NCBI GenBank assembly: GCA_026826555.1 | Contig: JAKSZT010039042.1 | Coordinates: 340,348 to 404,347 of the forward strand | Direction: 5' to 3' | DNA: 64,000 bases | Source of the DNA: Tolypeutes matacus | Lineage: Eukaryota > Chordata > Mammalia > Cingulata > Chlamyphoridae | Shown: positions 9,376 through 21,606 of the stretch, piece after piece | Position numbering within the stretch: the stretch's first letter is position 1 | How the letters are laid out: every line of letters starts with the position of its first letter | Translations under genes and position numbers: made by a program | Notes under the pieces: generated by a model | Database searches by the model: none | What the model was told of the DNA's origin: nothing | What the model saw: only the letters and a program-made list of their open reading frames with translations

Positions 9376-9798
9376 TTAGGTGGCAGGCGGACTCTCGTTG
9401 TGAGACCTGGGGGGGTCTTCCAGGAGGTTGTTAACAGCGAGAATAAAAGAGGAGGCGTCTTCTGAGCTATTGGAGCCTGGCTCCGCGGTTGACTCGGAGG
9501 GCGGGGATACAGGTGGAGTGGCGCCAAGCAAGCAGGAGTGGATGGTTATGAGTATAGGGATAAGGCCAGGAGGAAAGCGCTTGTTCTCATGCTCTATGAC
9601 GGAGGTTACCCGATCGATAAGTAGGCGATAGGTATCAGGGTCCCAAAGATTGGCGGTGGGAAGCCAGGGATTGAAAGGGAGAAGAAGATCCCAGAAAACT
9701 TGGAGTTGTTTAGAGGAAGCTTTACAATTGTGACACGCTAGAAGGCCCGCCAGAGCTCGAACCTGTGGCGCTTGGTGCTTGGAAAAGGAGGCCCCCAT
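9376..9798 (-). CDS. gag: Gag matrix (MA) ORF of the provirus
   Basis: A 140-codon frame starting MGASFSKH, a typical N-myristoylation signal (Gly2 with Ser6), followed by a helical betaretroviral matrix-like domain (about residues 10-95, with LLPFNPWLPTANLWDPDTY) and a Ser/Pro-rich tail. Matrix targets Gag to the plasma membrane. The ORF ends before any capsid domain, so it makes at most a truncated Gag. It lies about 280 bases after the primer site, the expected leader length, and the retained leader plus matrix segment may also hold packaging signals (inference). Confidence 0.82.
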   Translation of the reverse strand: MGASFSKHQAPQVRALAGLLACHNCKASSKQLQVFWDLLLPFNPWLPTANLWDPDTYRLLIDRVTSVIEHENKRFPPGLIPILITIHSCLLGATPPVSPPSESTAEPGSNSSEDASSFILAVNNLLEDPPRSHNESPPAT

Positions 9799-10035
9799 GT
9801 CCGGAGGCTAGAAAGGAAACAAGGACAAGGAGGAGAATGAGCAGCAGGAGAGAGAAGATTGTTAGCAGGAACGGGGTCTCAGAGGCGCTAGGGAAGCAGT
9901 GGAGCAAGATACGAGAGGCGAAGATAAGAATGATAGGAAGCAAAAGGAAGATAACAAGGAACATATGCTCTCTAGCAGCAGGAGAAAGGAAACAGTCGCG
10001 GCCGAAAAGGGGAAATTTACAAGGGACCTCTGTAT

Positions 10036-10046
10036 GCTTACCAGAT
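10036..10046 (-). promoter_or_regulatory. Putative major retroviral splice donor
   Basis: On the - strand the leader reads ATCTG|GTAAGCAT about 40 bases after the primer site, a strong match to the donor consensus. The GT is at + 10041-10040. It would feed spliced env RNA. The acceptor is not identified. Confidence 0.6.
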
Positions 10047-10082
10047 CCGGAAGACCGCGCGTGATCCTATCCCGCCGGCAGT

Positions 10083-10100
10083 GCCCCACGTTGGGCGCCA
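10083..10100 (-). other. Primer binding site, tRNA-Lys1,2 type
   Basis: The - strand reads TGGCGCCCAACGTGGGGC, an 18-base match to the primer site used by D-type and some other betaretroviruses (complementary to the 3' end of tRNA-Lys1,2). It lies 2 bases inside the LTR end at 10103, which fixes the element's orientation. Confidence 0.92.
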
Positions 10101-10102
10101 AT

Positions 10103-10670
10103 TGCCGCTTTGTTCCCGGGCCTGAGGGTGATCAGCCCTGCTGCAGCCCGGGGGGCGACACTGGCTAGTTATGGGCCATCCGGTGCGCACTCCGGGAACG
10201 GCGAGGGTGAGGAGGTTCTCAGGGAGCGGCGTCAGATTGGGGGCTCCCTGGTCTCCACGGCTCAGGTGTGGGGGGTATCTGGTAAGGACCGCGCGTGAAA
10301 GAAAGACTCGAGACCTCTGAGTGCGGGGGAAGAAGCAAGAGAGAGTTTATTGAGGAAGTACAGTGCATATATACTCTTTAGGCTGGGGGCAGTTCCTCAG
10401 CCGATGGTGGAGGCTTATCATTGGGCAGTGTTTAGGGTCAGGGGTGCTAGGGAAAAGGGGCAGAATTTGGGGGCGGCAAGGGGCGAAGCAAGGTTGTCCA
10501 AAAAAGGCAATAACTGGGGCGAGAGCTCAGATTGGTGAGAAGGAACAAGGAAGAGGGAGAGAGGGAAAAGGGGAATGGGGGAGGGGGTTATGTTGCACGG
10601 GCAAGGCCACAGCAAGGCCTGCAGTTTGTAGATACTGCATCTCCACCCTTATTTCTTTATTAGGCCAACA
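10103..10670 (-). repeat. 5' LTR of the provirus
   Basis: 568 bp, nearly identical to 3584-4155. TATA and AATAAA elements are conserved despite a 3-nt deletion beside the poly(A) signal. A further 13 bp (10671-10683) still match the sequence upstream of the 3' LTR, which a normal 5' LTR should not carry. Integrase-derived sequence follows. Confidence 0.9.
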
Positions 10671-10683
10671 GATAGGGAGCTGG

Positions 10684-10744
10684 ACTTCTTTTTCTACTAT
10701 TGCTTGTCCTTTGGGGTTATATGAAATTCTTGTAACATGTTGAA
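10684..10744 (-). repeat. 61-bp integrase fragment at the provirus 5' end
   Basis: Matches 6613-6673 with a single mismatch (t for c) over 61 bp and stops exactly where the target duplication gagttt begins. It lies outside the 5' LTR, so the inserted DNA had an extended end. Confidence 0.92.
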
Positions 10745-12110
10745 GAGTTTTAGGGATATTATTCTGCTTCTGGAGGTACTTTAGACAGCAGAGTATCAGA
10801 TAATGTGAAAGGATTCCTAGACTGGAATGAACATTCTAGGATTGAATTTCATCTCACCAGTTTTGGCAATACTGCATGGATTTTACCAGCACTGTCTTAT
10901 TCCAATCTTAGTTTTATGTACAGTAACATGGTGACACAAAATTCGTTGGACTATATTAGGCATTAGAAGAGATATTGTGTAAAAATTATCCAGTAGAGTG
11001 CCTGGCATTCAGTAAGAACCAAATACATGTTACAAATTTATTGCCTCTCTCACGTCTCCATCAGCATCCCATTTCTGTCTAATTTTTTAAGAAATGCTAT
11101 GACTTATTTACTATTTAATTGTAGATAAACATTACATTAAGAGGCTATGAGAAACTCAGAATTCTGAGAGCAAACTTTATAAAATTAATGCAAAATGGAC
11201 GGATTAAAGTCTAAAAAATTCACCTTAAACTGTGAATATTTCACATATCACAATGAACTTATGAAAGACCCCAAAATCTAATGAAATCTTTATGACACAT
11301 AAGAAAAATGCAGCATGATAATTAATAATTGAAATAAAAGCTATTATTTATTTACTACTAGTTGGAAAGCACTATAAAAGCATTGTCTTGTTTAATCCTC
11401 ATAAGAGTTTTTAGAGTAAATACTGTTATTTCTGTTTTCTAGAAAATTTAATTCAAGCACAGAAAATGTGAAAAACTTAACCAAGGTCTATTCTATTAGT
11501 GAATGCCTGTGGTGGGATTTAAACTTAGTATTTTGGATTTATAACTTGCATACTTAAGCACTATGTTATTTTTCACATTAATTGCATATATCAGAGTAAA
11601 GAACACTTTATAGTTGTGAAAGATAGGCATTAAGTAAACATATTAAAACAAAAACAGCATAAATTCAGAGTGAAAAGTGCTGAAAGAAGTGGAGCAAGTG
11701 AAATGCTAGAAAGTGACATGGAAGGAGGTAGTCTCTTTAAAGTGTGCAAAGAAAAGTCAAAAGTAAAAATGCAGTGTTTTTTCTGCCCATGTTCAGGGAT
11801 GAGAGACATCAAGCTGAAACAATATGAGTAAAACTTTAAACACATGTTTACGGTTGAGGGGAGGGAAATTTTATTTGACCTGAATGAGTATCCTTATCTG
11901 CTCTCCTCTATTCCAACTTGAAGATAACCAAGTAACTTTATCCATATTCTTATTAATTCAGAGTGTATAAAATCAGGATGAGAAATATAACACATGTACT
12001 CAAACAAACCATCTTCACCTGGCAGACTTTGTCCTTTCTGGTGGTTGTCCTTTTGGGTGGCATTTAAATTCTCCTTTGAAGCTAGAAACATTGATCTCCC
12101 CATTGCCTCT
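10745..12110. repeat. Segmental duplication copy A, right part
   Basis: Resumes the alignment with copy B at 38001-39720. Shared landmarks are a MIR at 10800-11035 (versus 38060-38290), an inverted MIR at 11335-11585 (versus 38580-38790) and 'agaaattttatttgacctg' near 11865 and 39070. The solo LTR of copy B is absent here: gtatc at 11888-11892 is uninterrupted. Confidence 0.8.
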
Positions 12111-13105
12111 TAATGGCCTGCTTTTATTTTAATTTCCACCAATTTTTACCATGTTACAGCTCTTGCATTCACTTGAAACAGCTGGAATAAGATGATTTTT
12201 AGAAGGAAAGCTATCCAATTAGCTAAATTTACTCTAAATTATAACTAACATTTTCATGGCCTATGAAGCTCTGCCCAATTGCTCTCTATACAAAGAAAGA
12301 TTTCCATAACTTCAATCAGTACTATTTTATTCCTTGTTCACGGTACACCAGTTACAATAGACTTTTTCTTACCATCAGGCCTTTCTACTAGCTCATTTTG
12401 CTTCCTGAAATGCTCCTCCTTCTCTAGATCTTCAAATAGTTGACTTGCCATCATCACTCAGTCTACAGTTCAAATGCCCCATAAGTTGAGTAAATTTACA
12501 TAAGCACTCATTGTAAAGCCATTCTTTATCTCCTTGAGTTACTCTTTATCATATCACATTTTACATTTCCTCAGCAGTATTTTTACAATCTGACTTAACT
12601 AATTTATTTGATTAGTTTTCATTTCTCCCAGCCAAAATGTAAACTCCATGGAAATAAAAGCAGGGTCATTTTTGTTCACTATTGCATCTGCAGCACCTAA
12701 GCCAAGTATGGAAAAGAGTTAATTAAATGCCTAATAAATACTTATTGGCTATCATCTCCACTTAACCCTTTTAAGAGTAACTGCATTTGTTAAAGGATCC
12801 TTGCCAGCTGGAATGTTTCTGAAGTTAATGACATTTCAATATCAGTGATACATTGAAATGGGGAATTTAGGTTGGTTTGTTATAGTATCAAGGCTCCTAG
12901 CTGAAAATGCAAAATAGATCATCTGTAATTAATTTAACTGGAAAATATTTATTAAATGGAATTAAGTATCTTAATGATCTTTGGAAGGACCATACTCAGA
13001 ATCAATGTTGAGAGACCAGGAGCCACATGCAGAAGCTCATCTGAACAGGACTAGCAAGCTAAGGGAGCTGATGCCACTGCTGATGCCAAACCTTGCTACC
13101 ACTGG
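12111..13105. other. Intergenic DNA with an L2 3' end
   Basis: About 12440-12760 (+) reads as a decayed L2 3' end ('atgtaaactccatggaaataaaagcagggtcatt', 'ttgttcactattgcatctgcagcacct' in outline), ending in ataaatactta. Nothing else is recognised. Confidence 0.6.
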
Positions 13106-13106
13106 C

Positions 13107-13570
13107 TGCCTTAGTCAGGGTTTTCCTGGTAAAAAGACTGACAGAAAGAGATGGGCAAGGCCAAATGCCATAGTGCAGGTTGCAAGCTGGGAATTCTGAT
13201 GAGGTTTTCAATGAATTCCTTTGAAAAACCTCCAGCTAGCCAGGAAAAACTGGGTGACTGAGGTAGAGATGGAAATTCTCCTTTCTGTCTGCAGAAATCA
13301 TCTCTTCTCCTTTTACAAACTTCAATTGATTGGATGAGACTTCTTCTCTCATTGTTGAAGGCAATCCCCTCAGTTAATCAATGTAATCAGCCATAGATAC
13401 AACCAACTTACTGAAGATTTAAATCCACAAATTCTCCTCTCAGCAACTGCCAGGCCTGTATTTGATAAAACAGTTGGACACAATAATCTAACTAAGCTGA
13501 CATGAGAACCTAATCATCACAATCCATGTTTTGTCAAGTTGGCACCCATATACATCTCATTAGACCATAC
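13107..13570 (-). repeat. MaLR-like LTR (family 1), inverted
   Basis: Starts ttagtcagggtt on +, the inverted 3' end of an LTR, and runs through 'gattggatgagac' and 'aatcagccatagat' parts to 'gtcaagttggcac'. The same family recurs, truncated, at 55254-55515. It is moderately diverged, with no clear target duplication. Confidence 0.65.
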
Positions 13571-13596
13571 TTAATCTCTAAATAAAAACAGTAACA

Positions 13597-14008
13597 GAAA
13601 GTTTTAGTTTCCTATGCTACTCAAAGGAAATCCCATGAAAAAGATAATGTTAAACAATGGGAATTTATTTGCTCATTGTTTTGAGTCTAGGAAAACATCA
13701 TCAAGGTTATGCATTCTTCCGGAAGACTGGTTGTCAGTGATCCTAAATTCCTCTAACACATGGCAAGGCACATGGCGGCATACACTGGTCTCTTCCTTCT
13801 CCCCTAGGTTTTGTTGTTTTCAGCTTCATACTTCCATGACCTTCTTTCTCTCTGAATTTCACTCTGTTTATAAAGGATTCTAGTAATAGAATAAAGACCT
13901 TCCTCGACTTCATCTAAGGGTCTTATTCACAATGGGTTCACACCCACAAGTATGGATTAGATTTAAGAACATGTTTTCTGGGGTACATACAGCTTCAAAC
14001 TACCGTAC
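13597..14008 (-). repeat. MaLR-like LTR (family 2), inverted
   Basis: On + it starts agtttcctatgct and includes aatttatttgctcattgttt, 'cacatggcggcat', 'tttataaaggattctagtaat' and 'acaatgggttcacaccc'. This order is typical of inverted MLT1/MST-like LTRs. Confidence 0.65.
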
Positions 14009-15033
14009 TGACATATTTTCAACTGATAATACTCAGTTGTCCTGTGTACAACTAAAAAACCTTTTTTCCCAGAAGAGCGCCCAAGTCCTAGTAAAATATG
14101 CACTCTGAAACTTGATATCCTATAACTTAAATGCTATGACATTCAATGTATGTTATATGATAAGGAAAAAAAATAGGAAAGAAAACATATTTGTTTTACG
14201 AATATATGCAAAAATATTCATAAAAAACAAGGAAATCTATTCATGACTATTTTAGTCCTTGTTTCTGTAACAGGTCATATAGTCATAGGTTGTAGCTATA
14301 ACTACCTTATTCTACTACCCATTCATTGCATGGTATTTGTTTCGGCAGTTAGTAAACTAAACACGGTCCAAACTGGAAAGCTGCTACCACTCTCCCTGAC
14401 CTCAGCAGCTCCCTGGCTCTGTTGAGCTTTCACAAGCACCCCTGGTATAACTAATTGCCAACACAAAGTTTTGAACATGTGTACCTGGTAGGCAGAACCC
14501 AAGTCACATGTTTATATCCTAGAGGCAAGGAGGACTTGGAAATGTAGTTTCTTGAATTTTGTGTTTGGAGACTGTATTCACTACATAGGAAACTAATAAA
14601 ATGTGCAGGGTGCGTTCAAAAGGTTTTAGGAGCAGCCACACACCACTGATGTTTACATAGTTTGAGCATGAGCACTCAGAATTCTTTTGTTTTATTGTAC
14701 AGATATTTCTTTCTACAAAATTGAAGGTTTTTTTTTTTTTTTTTTTTTGTCTTTATTTGCCCTACACATAGGATAAAAAGCAGATATAGAGTAGCAGAAG
14801 AAAATGAGAGAGTAGGAAAATTATACTAGTGGATATCTTAGAGTTATATTTATAATTTTACTGAATAATTTCTATGACAGACATTATGCTTAGTTCTGAA
14901 ACATAAAATAATATGATAGTCTTATACCTTCTGGCCTAGCACAGTAACACATATGATTTGGTAGCAATTCTTAAAAAGCTCTTCTCTCTTTATTTTGAGA
15001 TGTGTGGTGAGGTGGAGGACTTCCTTAATTAAA
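14009..15033. other. Intergenic, no gene recognised
   Basis: It contains a possible ancient L1 3'-UTR piece near 14460-14600 and a T19 run near 14728-14747. Nothing else can be supported. Confidence 0.5.
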
Positions 15034-15046
15034 AAATAAATGCCTG

Positions 15047-16852
15047 GAGGAGAGGGGCCAAGATGGCGTTAGTGTAGGAGGGCACACACTGCAAGCTCCC
15101 AGAGCAAGGCAGATTGTGGACAGGGTCCTGCCTGGGGGTCTGTGCTCTGCACGCGTGGAGTGAGAAGCTTGGGACATCTATCTGCATGGATCAACCGTGT
15201 GGATGGAACCATGGAGATTCGTGAGTTTTAAGGCTGCCGGTGGGGGTTGGCACAGACGGCTGAGCCCCGGGGTTAGGGAGGAAAAATAAAATAAAATAAA
15301 ACGGCCATCTGGAGCCACGAGCAGGGCGAAAAAGTTTTATTCTCTGGGGATCTGGCTGCCTGGCACCCTTTGGACCTTGTGTGAACAGAACAAAGGAGCT
15401 AATCAGCACCCAGTGAACCGGAGGGGGGATTGTGGTCGGGGGATGGAGCTGATTTCCCTAGCCACCCAGGGATAAGACACAGGCTGCTGCGGAGCCAGGA
15501 AGAAGGGCCACTTCCCAAAAGAGGGAGGGTTCTGTTGGAGGACAGGGAAGGGTATTTTATATTTTTAGACATCGATCTGGCTGCCTGCACTGCCCCATAG
15601 CTTTGGGGAGCAGATAAGCTGACCTGAAGCAGCATTAGGCTGAGAGCAGAAGCGAATCTGCACTCAAACTGATTTACTAAGCAGCCTGGTGACGCTTGAG
15701 CTAGGCTCCAGAAGGGGCGGATACCGCCGTCTTTAGCACTCCTCACTGATTAACAACGGAGCTACAGCTAACCTGGGGAGTGCATAAAGTGGGACATGCT
15801 TGATTAATTTCCACGGGCCCAGCTAGGGTCCCTTCCGAAAGGGGGTTGGTCTAGAGGAGGAATTATTTTGGGTCCTGCATTTGGCTAAAAAAATAAAAAT
15901 TAAAAAAAAAAATGATGTCACCTCAAAAATTAAAAATAAATTCTTTTTAATTTAGTTTAATAGCTAAAAGCTGCTTCAGGACCTGCATATAGAACCCTGT
16001 GGGGAAATTGATTGATAAACACAAGTAGGCAGGAAGGATCCACATAGGCCCTAGCGGAATCATTGACCCCCATTAGCTCTGTTTCACTGCTTGCCTGTGT
16101 GGATCTTTGGTTTCTCTTTGTTTCTTTCTGGTCTCTTCTTATTCTTTCCTCTTTCCTCCCCCTTTCCTATTTCCTTCTATTTTTTTTTTTAATAGGTGCT
16201 GCCAGCTTGTCGCTTCTTTGCTGGGCTTTTTTTACAGTAATTTCCCACTCGCTGTATATATTGATTCTGTATAACAAACTATCACTTATCCTTCCTGCAT
16301 CTTTCTGCCTTCTGTTTTCTGTTGTGGCTCTTAGAGACAACATTTTTTCATAGGCCCACAACTTAAAGGTGTCAATTTCTATTCCATCTATTTTGTTTTC
16401 TTCTTCTTCCTTTTTTTTTTTTCTTTTATTAGTATTAACTTTTTCCTTACAGGCCTTTCATTACTATTTCTCTCCCTCCTCATAATTCCAGCCTTCTAAA
16501 TCACTATATATATATATTCCACCATTTGTTTTCCCAGTCCATTGTAGGAACTCCATATTATTTCCTAGTACTCTACACTGCCTACCCAAGTTAAATAGTC
16601 ATCTCATTAAGTCTCATTTTGCCCCTATTCTAACTTTTATCAATATTACTATTATCCTTCTGCCTTCCTTACTCTTTTGATTCCTCTGGCCCTAACCTTT
16701 TGCCTTCAAGAGAACATAGAAAGAAGCAAGGAAATAAAATATGAAGAAAAACTGCCAAAGAGAAAACTTAACTCACACGCAGAACCAACAGCTAAATAAA
16801 ATTCTAGAGCATAGAGAAAAGCTAATCAACTGAATAAACCCATCAAGATAAT
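15047..16852 (+). promoter_or_regulatory. L1 5' UTR/promoter with YY1-like site
   Basis: The element opens with gaggagaggggccaagatgg. The ccaagatggcg at 15058-15068, a dozen bases from the start, matches the YY1 site that sets the start point in human L1. GC-rich to about 15850, then T-rich. No host gene is inside; - frames here (15746-15399, 15409-15191) look like chance. Confidence 0.85.
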
Positions 16853-17875
16853 ATGATGACCAGAGGGCAACAGAAAAATACAAATGACTCTGAGAAACTG
16901 GAAAACATGGACCAGTCCAATGCACAAAATAAAAACCAGGAAGCAATGCAGAACATCGAACAACTAATCAAAGATATCCAAACAAATATCATGGACCAAC
17001 TTAAAGAACTGAAGGAAGAGATTAAGGATATAAAGAAGACACTGGGAGAACATACTGAAGAAATAGCTAACACGCCTAAAAAGGAAATGGATATGATGGT
17101 GAACAAAGGCACAAGCCAAGAAATGAAAAAGACGCTGGACTCACATGACAGCAGATTTTAACAGGCAGAGGAAAGAATTAGTGATATGGAAGACAATACA
17201 GTTGAAATCAAAGAGATTGTAGAACAGATAGAAAAAAAGATAGAAAAAAATCCAGCATGGTCTCAGGGAATTAACCGATAATACAAAACGCACAAACATA
17301 CGCATTATGGGCATCCCAGAAGGAGAAGAGAAGGGAAAGGGAACAGAAGGAGTGTTGAAGGAAGTTATGGCTGAAAACCTCCCAACTCTATTGAGAGAGA
17401 GGGATGTGCAGATCCAGGAAGCACAGCGCACCCCAAATAGTATAAATCCCAACAGGCCAACTCCAAGACATATACTTGTCAAACTGTCCAATGCTCAAGA
17501 CAAAGAGAAAATACTCAAGGCAGCAAGAGAAAAGAGAACCATCACATACAAGGGAAGCACAATAAGATAAAGTGCTGATTTCTCAGCTGAAACCATGGAG
17601 GCAAGAAGACAGTGGTATGACATAGTCAAAACACTAAAAGAAAAAAACTTCCAGCCACAAATTCTCTATCCAGCAAAATTGGCATTCAAAAAGGATGGAG
17701 AGTTCAAAATATTCACAGATAAACAGCAATTAAGAGAGTATGTCAAGAAGAAACCAGCACTTCAAGTAATACTAAAGGAATCTCTACAAGTTGAAAGGAA
17801 AAAACAAAGGAGAGAGAGTTGGAGGAGAGTTTCAAAACAACTGAAAAGTCAAAAAGAGAAACAAAACAACATATA
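16853..17875 (+). pseudogene. L1 ORF1 (RNA-binding chaperone), broken
   Basis: ORF1p forms trimers and coats L1 RNA. The first 102 codons hold a Lys/Glu-rich coiled coil (QLIKDIQTNIMDQLKELKEE) and end at a TAA (17159-17161). After a frameshift the RRM/CTD follow in 17307-17570 and 17595-17876: MGIPEGEEKGKGTE (the conserved start of the RRM), RPTPRHILVKL, KEKILKAAREK, ARRQWYDIVKTLKEKNFQP and LYPAKLAF. At least two stops and one frameshift separate these parts. The length is about normal (340 codons). Confidence 0.92.
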
Positions 17876-17898
17876 ACATACATTAACCCAAAGAAAAA

Positions 17899-20800
17899 AT
17901 GGCTGAAGTAAGAAATTCGTTACGAGTAATAACACTGAATGTTAATGGATTAAATTCACCAATCAAAAGACACAGATTGGCAGAATGGATAAGAAAATAT
18001 GATCCATCTATATGCTGTCTACAAGAATCCAACCTTTGACCCAGGGATTCAAGGAGGCTGAAAGTGAATGGCTGGAAAACCATTTTACAAGCTAACAATA
18101 GCCAAAAAAGCGTAGGAGTAGCTATTCTAATATCAGACAAAATAGACTTTAAATGCAAAACTATTGTAAGAGACAAAGATGGACACTACATATTAGTAAA
18201 AGTAGTAATCTCTCAAGAAGAGAGAACAATCAACATCTACGCACCTAATCAAGGTGCCTCAAAATACGTGCGGCAAACTCTGGAAAAACTAAGAGGAGAA
18301 ATAAATGCCTCTACAATTACACCATGGGACTTCAACACACCACTATCATCATTAGACAGAACATCTGGGCAGAGAATCAATAAAGAAACTAAGGCACTCA
18401 AAAATACATTACAAGACTTGGACTTAATAGACATATACATAACATTATACCCAAATACAGCGGGATTTACATTCTTCTCGAGTGCACATGGAACATACTC
18501 CAAAATAGACCACATGCTAGGCCACAAAACAACACTCAATGAAATCAGAAAGATTGAGATTATACAAACTAATTTCTCTGACCACAACGGAATGAAGTTG
18601 GAAATCACTAAGGGCCAGAGAAACAGGTTAGGCACAAGGTTATGGAAGTTAAACAACACACTCTTAGACAAACAGTGGGTCAAAGAGGAAATTTCAAAAG
18701 AAATCAGTAACTACCTTGAAACTAATGAAAATGACAACACAACATATCAAAACCTATGGGATGCAGGAAAAGTAGACCTGAGAGGGAAGTTCATAGCCAT
18801 AAATTCATATATAAAAAAAGAAGAAAGAGCTAAATTTGAAGACTTAACTGCACACTTGGAGGAATTGAAAAAACAACAACAAACTAAACCTAAAGGAAGT
18901 AGAAAGCAGGAAATAACAAAGATTAGAGCAGAACTAAATGAAATAGAGAATAAGAAAGCACTGGAAACAATAAACAAAACCAAAACCTGGTTCTTTGAGA
19001 ATATCAACAAAATTGACAAACTCTTAGCCAGACTAACAAAGAAAATGAGAGAACCGATGCAAATACATAAAATAAGGAATGAGCAAGATGATATCACTAC
19101 TGACCCCACAGAAATAAAGAGTATCATAAGAGGATACTTTGAAAAATTATGTGCCAACAAGAATGAAAATTTAGAGGAAATGGACAAGTTTCTAGAAACC
19201 CACAAACAGACAACATTGATGAAAGAAGAAATAGATGAACTCAACAGTCCATTTACAAGTAAAGAGATAGACTCAGTAATTAAAAATCTCCCAACTAAGA
19301 AGAGTCCAGGACCAGATGGCTTCACACCTGAAACCTACCAAGCATTCTGGAAAGAGTAATGCCAATTCTACTTAAGTTCCTCCAAAAAATAGAAGTAGAA
19401 GGAATATTACCTAACTCATTCTATGATGCCAACATTACCCTAATACCAAAACCAACGAAAGATACCACGAGAAAGGAAAATTACAGACCAATTTCTCTAA
19501 TGACCCAAGATGCTAAAATCCTTAACAAAATACATGCTAATCGCATTCAACAACATATCAAAAGGATTATACACCATGACCAAGTGGGTTTCATCCCGGG
19601 TATGCAAGGATGGTTCAATATAAGAAAATCAATCAATGTAATACACCATATAAACCGATTGAAAGAAAAAAATCACATGATCATCTCTAAAGATGCAGTA
19701 AAATTATTCTACAAAATACAGCACTCTTTCCTCATAAAAACAGTATAAAAATAGGAATAGATGGAAACTTTCTGAAAATGATAAAGGGTATATATGAAAA
19801 ACCCAAAGCTAACATCATTTTCAACGGTGAAATCCTAAAAGCCTTCCCTCTGAGAATGGGAAAAAAACAAGGATGCCCACTATCACCACTCCTATTTAAC
19901 ATTGTCTTAGAAGTACTTGCACGAGCACTGAGACAAGAAAAGGACATAAAAGGCATCCAGTTTGGAAAAGAAGAAGTAAAAATTTCATTATTTGCAGATG
20001 ACATGATCCTATACATAAAAAGCCCTGAGAAATTGACAACAACATTTCTAGAACTTATAAAGGAGTTCAGCAATGTTGCAGGCTATAACATCTATGCTTA
20101 AAAATAAGTAGCATTTCTGTACACCAATAACGAGTAAACTGAGGAGGAAATCAGGAAAAAAATACCATTTACAATAGTAAATAAAAGAATCAAATACCTA
20201 GGAATAAATTTAACTAAAGATGTAAAGGACTTATATACAGAAAACTACTCAACCCTGTTAAAGGAAATCAAAGAAGACTTAAATAAATGGAAAAATATTC
20301 TCTGTTCATGGATGGGAAGACTAAACATCATCAAGATGTCTATCCTACCCAAACTAATCTACAGATTTAATGCAATCCCAATAAAAGTCAACACTATATT
20401 TTTTAAGGAACTGGAAAAACTAACCACAAAATATATTTGGAGAGGCAAGAGGTCCCGAATTGCCAAAGATATATTGAAAAAGAAAAATGAAGTTGGAGGT
20501 ATCACATTACCTGACTTTAAAACATACTACAAAGCTACAGTGATCAAAACTGCGTGGTATTGGCACAAGGATAGACCTACTGACCAATGGAACCGAATTG
20601 AGAGTTCTAATATAGATCCTCGCATATACAGTCATCTGATATTTGACAAGGCCATGAAGCCCACTCAGTTGGGAGAGAATGGCCTCTTTAACAAGTGGTG
20701 CTTGGAGAACTGGATATCCATATCCAAAAGAATGAGAGAAGAATACCATCTCACACCTTATACAAAAATCAACTCAAGATGGATCAAAGATCTAAATATA

Positions 20801-21606
20801 AGAGCCAAAACCATAAAAACCTTGGAAGATAATGTAGGGAAGCATCTACAGGTTCTTGTAATAGGAAATGGTTTCATGAACTTCACACCCAAAGCATGAG
20901 CAGCAAGAGAAAAAATAGATAAATGGGATCTCCTCAAAATTAAAAACTGAACCTCAACCGATGTTATTAAGAAAATAAAAGGCAGCCTATCCAATGGGAA
21001 AAAATATTCAGCAACTATATATCTGATAGGAGCCTAATATCCTGCATATATGAAGAAATCTTACACCTTGAAAATAAAAGGACAAACAACCCATTTACAA
21101 AATGGGCAAGTAACCTGAAAAGACACTTCTCCAAGGAAGAAATACAAATGGCTAAAAAGCACATGAAAAAATGCTCAACATCGCTTGCTATCAGGGAAAT
21201 GCAAATCAAAACTACAATGAGATACCATATTACACCCATCAGAATGGCAGCTATTAAATAAACAGCAGACACTAAATGTTGGAAAGGATGTGGAGGAATA
21301 GGAACCCTCATCCACTGCTGGTGGGACTGCAGTATGGTCGAGCCACTGTGGAGGATAGTTTGGGAGTTCCTCAGAAAACTAACAATATATCTTCCATATG
21401 ATCCAGCAATTCCACTGCTGGGTATATACCCAGAAGAACTGAAAGCAAAGACACAAATAGATATATGCACACCAATGTTCATAGCGGCATTGTTCACCAT
21501 TGCCAAAAGTTGGAATCAGCCTCGGTGCCCATCAACAGACGAATGGATAAGCAAAATGTGGTACATACATACAATGGAATTTTACTCAGCTGTAAGAAGG
21601 AACTAA
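17899..21606 (+). pseudogene. L1 ORF2 (endonuclease and reverse transcriptase), broken
   Basis: The endonuclease starts MAEVRNSLRVITLNVNGLN. LQESN replaces the usual QETH-type site, and a stop follows immediately. 18064-19359 carries INIYAPN, WDFNTPLS (Gly replaced by Trp in the GDFN motif) and SDHNGMKLEI. RT sequence follows in several frames: [11 protein letters not shown] near 19300, ENYRPISLM near 19480, [15 protein letters not shown] near 19855 and the catalytic FADDMILY near 19995. The C terminus is in 20312-20899 and 21334-21606. ORF2p cuts target DNA and primes cDNA there. At least five disruptions make it dead; a small deletion near 19700-19760 is likely. Confidence 0.93.

Larger units (their letters stand above)
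3584..10744 (-). mobile_element. Chimeric endogenous betaretrovirus (D-type LTR, gag and env; HERV-K-like pol block)
   Basis: On the - strand the order is: 61-bp integrase fragment, LTR, primer site, leader with splice donor, gag matrix, AT-rich unassigned stretch, RT remnant, integrase remnant, HERV-K-like env start, D-type env, CTE-motif array, LTR. The insertion is bounded by gagttt on both sides, and an empty paralogous site exists at 38 kb. Base composition changes abruptly near 9060 and 6135: the outer parts are GC-rich and purine-skewed, the inner part AT-rich. Gag and pol are broken, so the element is non-autonomous; the C-terminal two-thirds of env is open. Confidence 0.9.

Noticed and set aside
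16843..17112. Hydrophobic 89-codon - frame as a membrane protein
   Set aside because: It is the reverse complement of the Lys/Glu-rich coiled coil of L1 ORF1, which always reads as hydrophobic.
18249..19325. 144- and 192-codon frames antisense to L1 ORF2
   Set aside because: Shadows of the A-rich ORF2 coding strand. No independent motif is seen.
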